DNA from: JACQKT01 sp038063055
Lineage (GTDB): Bacteria > Patescibacteriota > Minisyncoccia > UBA6257 > 2-01-FULL-56-20
Direction of reading: 5' to 3'
Assembly: GCA_038063055.1 (NCBI GenBank)
Contig: JBBTVY010000020.1
Coordinates: 1-39,793 of the forward strand
DNA: 39,793 nt
Under the pieces are notes generated by a model, which saw only the letters and a program-made list of their open reading frames with translations, did not search any database and was not told the origin of the DNA. The translations under genes were made by a program, and so were the position numbers. Position 1 is the first letter of the stretch. Each line of letters begins with the position of its first letter. Positions 38,312-39,793 of this stretch are shown here, piece after piece.

Positions 38312-39276
38312 CAGAAATAGAAAAATTTTTACAAGATTATTTGGATCATTTGGAAATTGAACGAAACCGGTCGCCGAAGACGCGGGAAAATTACGAACAC
38401 TATCTCAAAGGATTTATTGAGTCCGCGAAGATAAAATCCCCTTCCGATATCACCGACGACGCCGTCAGGAATTTTCGTATCGCGCTTGCTCGTCCCGCCA
38501 AAGGCGGGGCCCGCCGCGATTTGAAAAAAATAACTCAAAATTATTACGTAATCGCGATACGGAATTTTTTGAAATATCTCGCCAAGCGCGACATCAAAAC
38601 GCTCGCCGCCGAAAAAATAGAACTGCCGAAAACACCCAGCCGCCAGATATCCATAATTGAATATGGAGACCTCGAGCGCCTGCTTTCCGCGCCCAGCGGT
38701 TCCGACCTGCGTTCGCTCCGCGATAAAGCGATTCTCGAAACTTTTTTCTCGACCGGGCTTCGTATTTCGGAACTCTGCTCATTGAGCCGCTACATTGATT
38801 TGGAACGCGGCGAAGTCACGGTACGGGGCAAAGGAGACAAATTGCGCATCGTCTTTTTATCCGACCGGGCAAAAAAAGCCATTAAAAATTATCTGGCCAA
38901 GCGTTCAGACGCCGACGAGGCAATGTTCGTCAGCTTATTGAAAACCCCTCGCCTTCGCCCCAACTTCGCCAAGGCTACGACGGGCAAGCAAGGCTTCGGC
39001 GGGCAAGCAAAAGTAATCGGCAGGATAATCCCGCGCGCGGTCCAGCGACTGGTGAACTTTTACGCGCGGAAAGCCGGCATCGCCGACCATATCACACCGC
39101 ATCAGCTAAGGCATCAGTTCGCCACGGATTTATTGCTCAACGGCGCCGACCTACGCTCCGTCCAGTCGCTTCTTGGGCACTCGAACATCTCAACGACGCA
39201 AATTTATACTCACATCACAAACAAAGAACTCCGCGAGATACACAAATCTTTCCACGGCCGGAGAAGAAAGAGTTAA
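38308..39276 (+). CDS. Tyrosine recombinase, XerC/XerD type
   Basis: A site-specific recombinase of 322 residues with the core-binding domain (about 1-95) and catalytic domain. Arg in STGLRISELC, the HQLRH box (TPHQLRHQFATD), LLGHSNISTTQIYTH with the Tyr nucleophile, and GKGDKLRIVFL are all present, so it should be active. Likely substrates are dif-like chromosome dimer sites. I chose ATG 38308; 38260 adds 16 repeat-derived residues. Two repeat-derived inserts are in frame: residues about 62-67 (CCCGCC-AAA-GGCGGG) and about 216-233 (NFAKATTGKQGFGGQAK). Both lie in loops away from the active-site motifs. Confidence 0.9.
   Translation: MTEIEKFLQDYLDHLEIERNRSPKTRENYEHYLKGFIESAKIKSPSDITDDAVRNFRIALARPAKGGARRDLKKITQNYYVIAIRNFLKYLAKRDIKTLAAEKIELPKTPSRQISIIEYGDLERLLSAPSGSDLRSLRDKAILETFFSTGLRISELCSLSRYIDLERGEVTVRGKGDKLRIVFLSDRAKKAIKNYLAKRSDADEAMFVSLLKTPRLRPNFAKATTGKQGFGGQAKVIGRIIPRAVQRLVNFYARKAGIADHITPHQLRHQFATDLLLNGADLRSVQSLLGHSNISTTQIYTHITNKELREIHKSFHGRRRKS
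38494..38508. repeat. Short hairpin inside the recombinase gene
   Basis: CCCGCC-AAA-GGCGGG, perfect 6-bp arms, read as PAKGG between two helices of the core-binding domain. Confidence 0.75.
38953..39008. repeat. Repeat in the recombinase gene shared with pepA
   Basis: 38964-38992 matches the pepA repeat (reverse strand, 21764-21736) at 26 of 29 bases. Here it reads FAKATTGKQ, a different frame from PepA. It is followed by GGCTTCGGCGGGCAAGC. Confidence 0.8.
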
Positions 39277-39283
39277 AACAATA

Positions 39284-39345
39284 ATGAACTATGGACAATG
39301 AACTATGGACAATGAACTATGGACAATGAACTATGGACAATGAAC
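39284..39345. repeat. Tandem repeat of ATGAACTATGGACA
   Basis: Four exact 14-bp units (39284-39297, 39298-39311, 39312-39325, 39326-39339) and a partial ATGAAC. It starts eight bases after the recombinase stop. No ORF or spacer structure. Confidence 0.95.
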
Positions 39346-39351
39346 AAACGA

Positions 39352-39372
39352 TTGTAGCTTTTTTAGCTACAA
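39352..39372 (+). terminator. Possible hairpin after the recombinase
   Basis: TTGTAGCT and AGCTACAA (8-bp arms) around five bases, mostly T. The following bases are A-rich rather than T-rich on this strand, so its role as terminator is uncertain. The rest of 39277-39576 contains no gene. Confidence 0.35.
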
Positions 39373-39465
39373 AGAAAAATAAGTTATTTATTGAAATTCT
39401 TACAAAATGATTGTAGCCAAAAAGGGAACAATCAAATAATGTAATAATTAAAAAATACCAACTAC

Positions 39466-39525
39466 CCCATCTCTAATTCGCGCCTGCCCAGTTATGCTCT
39501 ACTACTGGGGCGAATTAGAGATGGG
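39466..39525. repeat. 60-bp hairpin element near the recombinase
   Basis: CCCATCTCTAATTCGC (39466-39481) is perfectly inverted at 39510-39525, with an inner CCCAG/CTGGG stem. Long arms and a loop of about 28 bases suggest a structured DNA or RNA element. Confidence 0.85.
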
Positions 39526-39576
39526 AAATAAAACAGACCTTTATTCATTATTCATACTTCATAATTCATTTTTTTC

Positions 39577-39793
39577 TTACCTAACGGACTCATATCCTAC
39601 GGAAAGGCCGCCTTTGCTTAACACTATTTGCCACAACTGAACATCCCGCGCACGAAAAGAGCCCGCGCAGGAAAGAAGATAATAATTCCACATCCTGCGA
39701 AAGCGCTCCGAATAGCGGTTTTGCAGCCCTCCCCAATTCTTTTCAAAATTATGATGCCACGCCATAAGCGTTTTATCGTAATCGGCGCCGAAA
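39577..39793 (-). CDS. cfa: Cyclopropane-fatty-acyl-phospholipid synthase, C-terminal part
   Basis: The frame is open from the right edge (no start in the window) to a stop at 39577. The visible 71 residues include DYDKTLMAWHHNFEKNW, RYSERFRRMWNYYLLSCAG and FRARDVQLWQIVLSK, the conserved C-terminus of CFA/MycA-type methyltransferases, which add a methylene group to unsaturated phospholipid chains. The methyltransferase core and cofactor loop lie outside the window. An AT-rich stretch with ATTCATTATTCATAC words follows the stop. Confidence 0.85.
   Translation of the reverse strand, partial: FGADYDKTLMAWHHNFEKNWGGLQNRYSERFRRMWNYYLLSCAGSFRARDVQLWQIVLSKGGLSVGYESVR

Noticed and set aside
39284..39345. 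CRISPR array
   Set aside because: The 14-bp units are directly adjacent with no spacers, and no cas genes are present.

Overview
The window looks like a chromosomal contig from a Candidate Phyla Radiation bacterium (Patescibacteria, most likely Parcubacteria/Paceibacteria). This is inferred from content, not from a marker tree. The supports are a compact, AT-leaning genome with overlapping genes, a streamlined peptidoglycan cluster, a ComEC split into two genes, HerA/VirD4-like ATPases with zinc ribbons, two copies of a cysteine-rich zinc-ribbon family that I know mainly from CPR genomes, and many short GC-rich palindromic repeats of the kind seen in these genomes.

Layout. Positions 1-23124 are read entirely from the minus strand. 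They hold an edge-truncated surface protein, a RecB-type nuclease, murC, a small secreted protein, a MurE-like ligase, a FemAB-like transferase, an M23 peptidase, gltX, murG, ftsW, a D-aminoacylase-like amidohydrolase, the two ComEC halves, trmD, a HerA-like ATPase, two tandem cysteine-rich paralogs and pepA. Much of the first half therefore builds and remodels the cell wall (precursor ligation, lipid II synthesis, septal polymerisation, cross-bridge addition, hydrolysis), and the ComEC pair suggests DNA uptake. A small membrane protein on the plus strand (23396-23899) converges on a second ATPase operon (membrane protein, HEPN-like membrane protein, ATPase). That operon follows a gene fusing sigma-70 region 4 to a HARE-like helix-turn-helix. 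Next come secD and secF with a four-helix-bundle gene inserted between them, then two very small plus-strand transcription units and a GH18 glycosidase. A tRNA-Lys region with tRNA fragments follows, then grpE-dnaK-membrane protein-dnaJ, a tyrosine recombinase on the plus strand, and the end of a cyclopropane-fatty-acid synthase gene.

The most striking theme is short palindromic elements placed inside genes without breaking them. Five lie in murC, and others in the MurE-like ligase, trmD, pepA, dnaK and the recombinase. One 29-bp repeat is read in different frames in pepA and the recombinase. A double hairpin of the same kind sits exactly in the D-loop of a truncated tRNA-Lys copy. In three places (both cysteine-rich paralogs and the recombinase) the full gene is preceded by a short ORF that repeats the protein's own N-terminus and then runs into palindromic sequence. 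In both paralogs the order is palindrome, decoy N-terminus, GCGGGAT hairpin, full gene. I regard this as the best candidate for an undescribed phenomenon in the window.

All calls come from reading the sequence. No database search or structure prediction was run.
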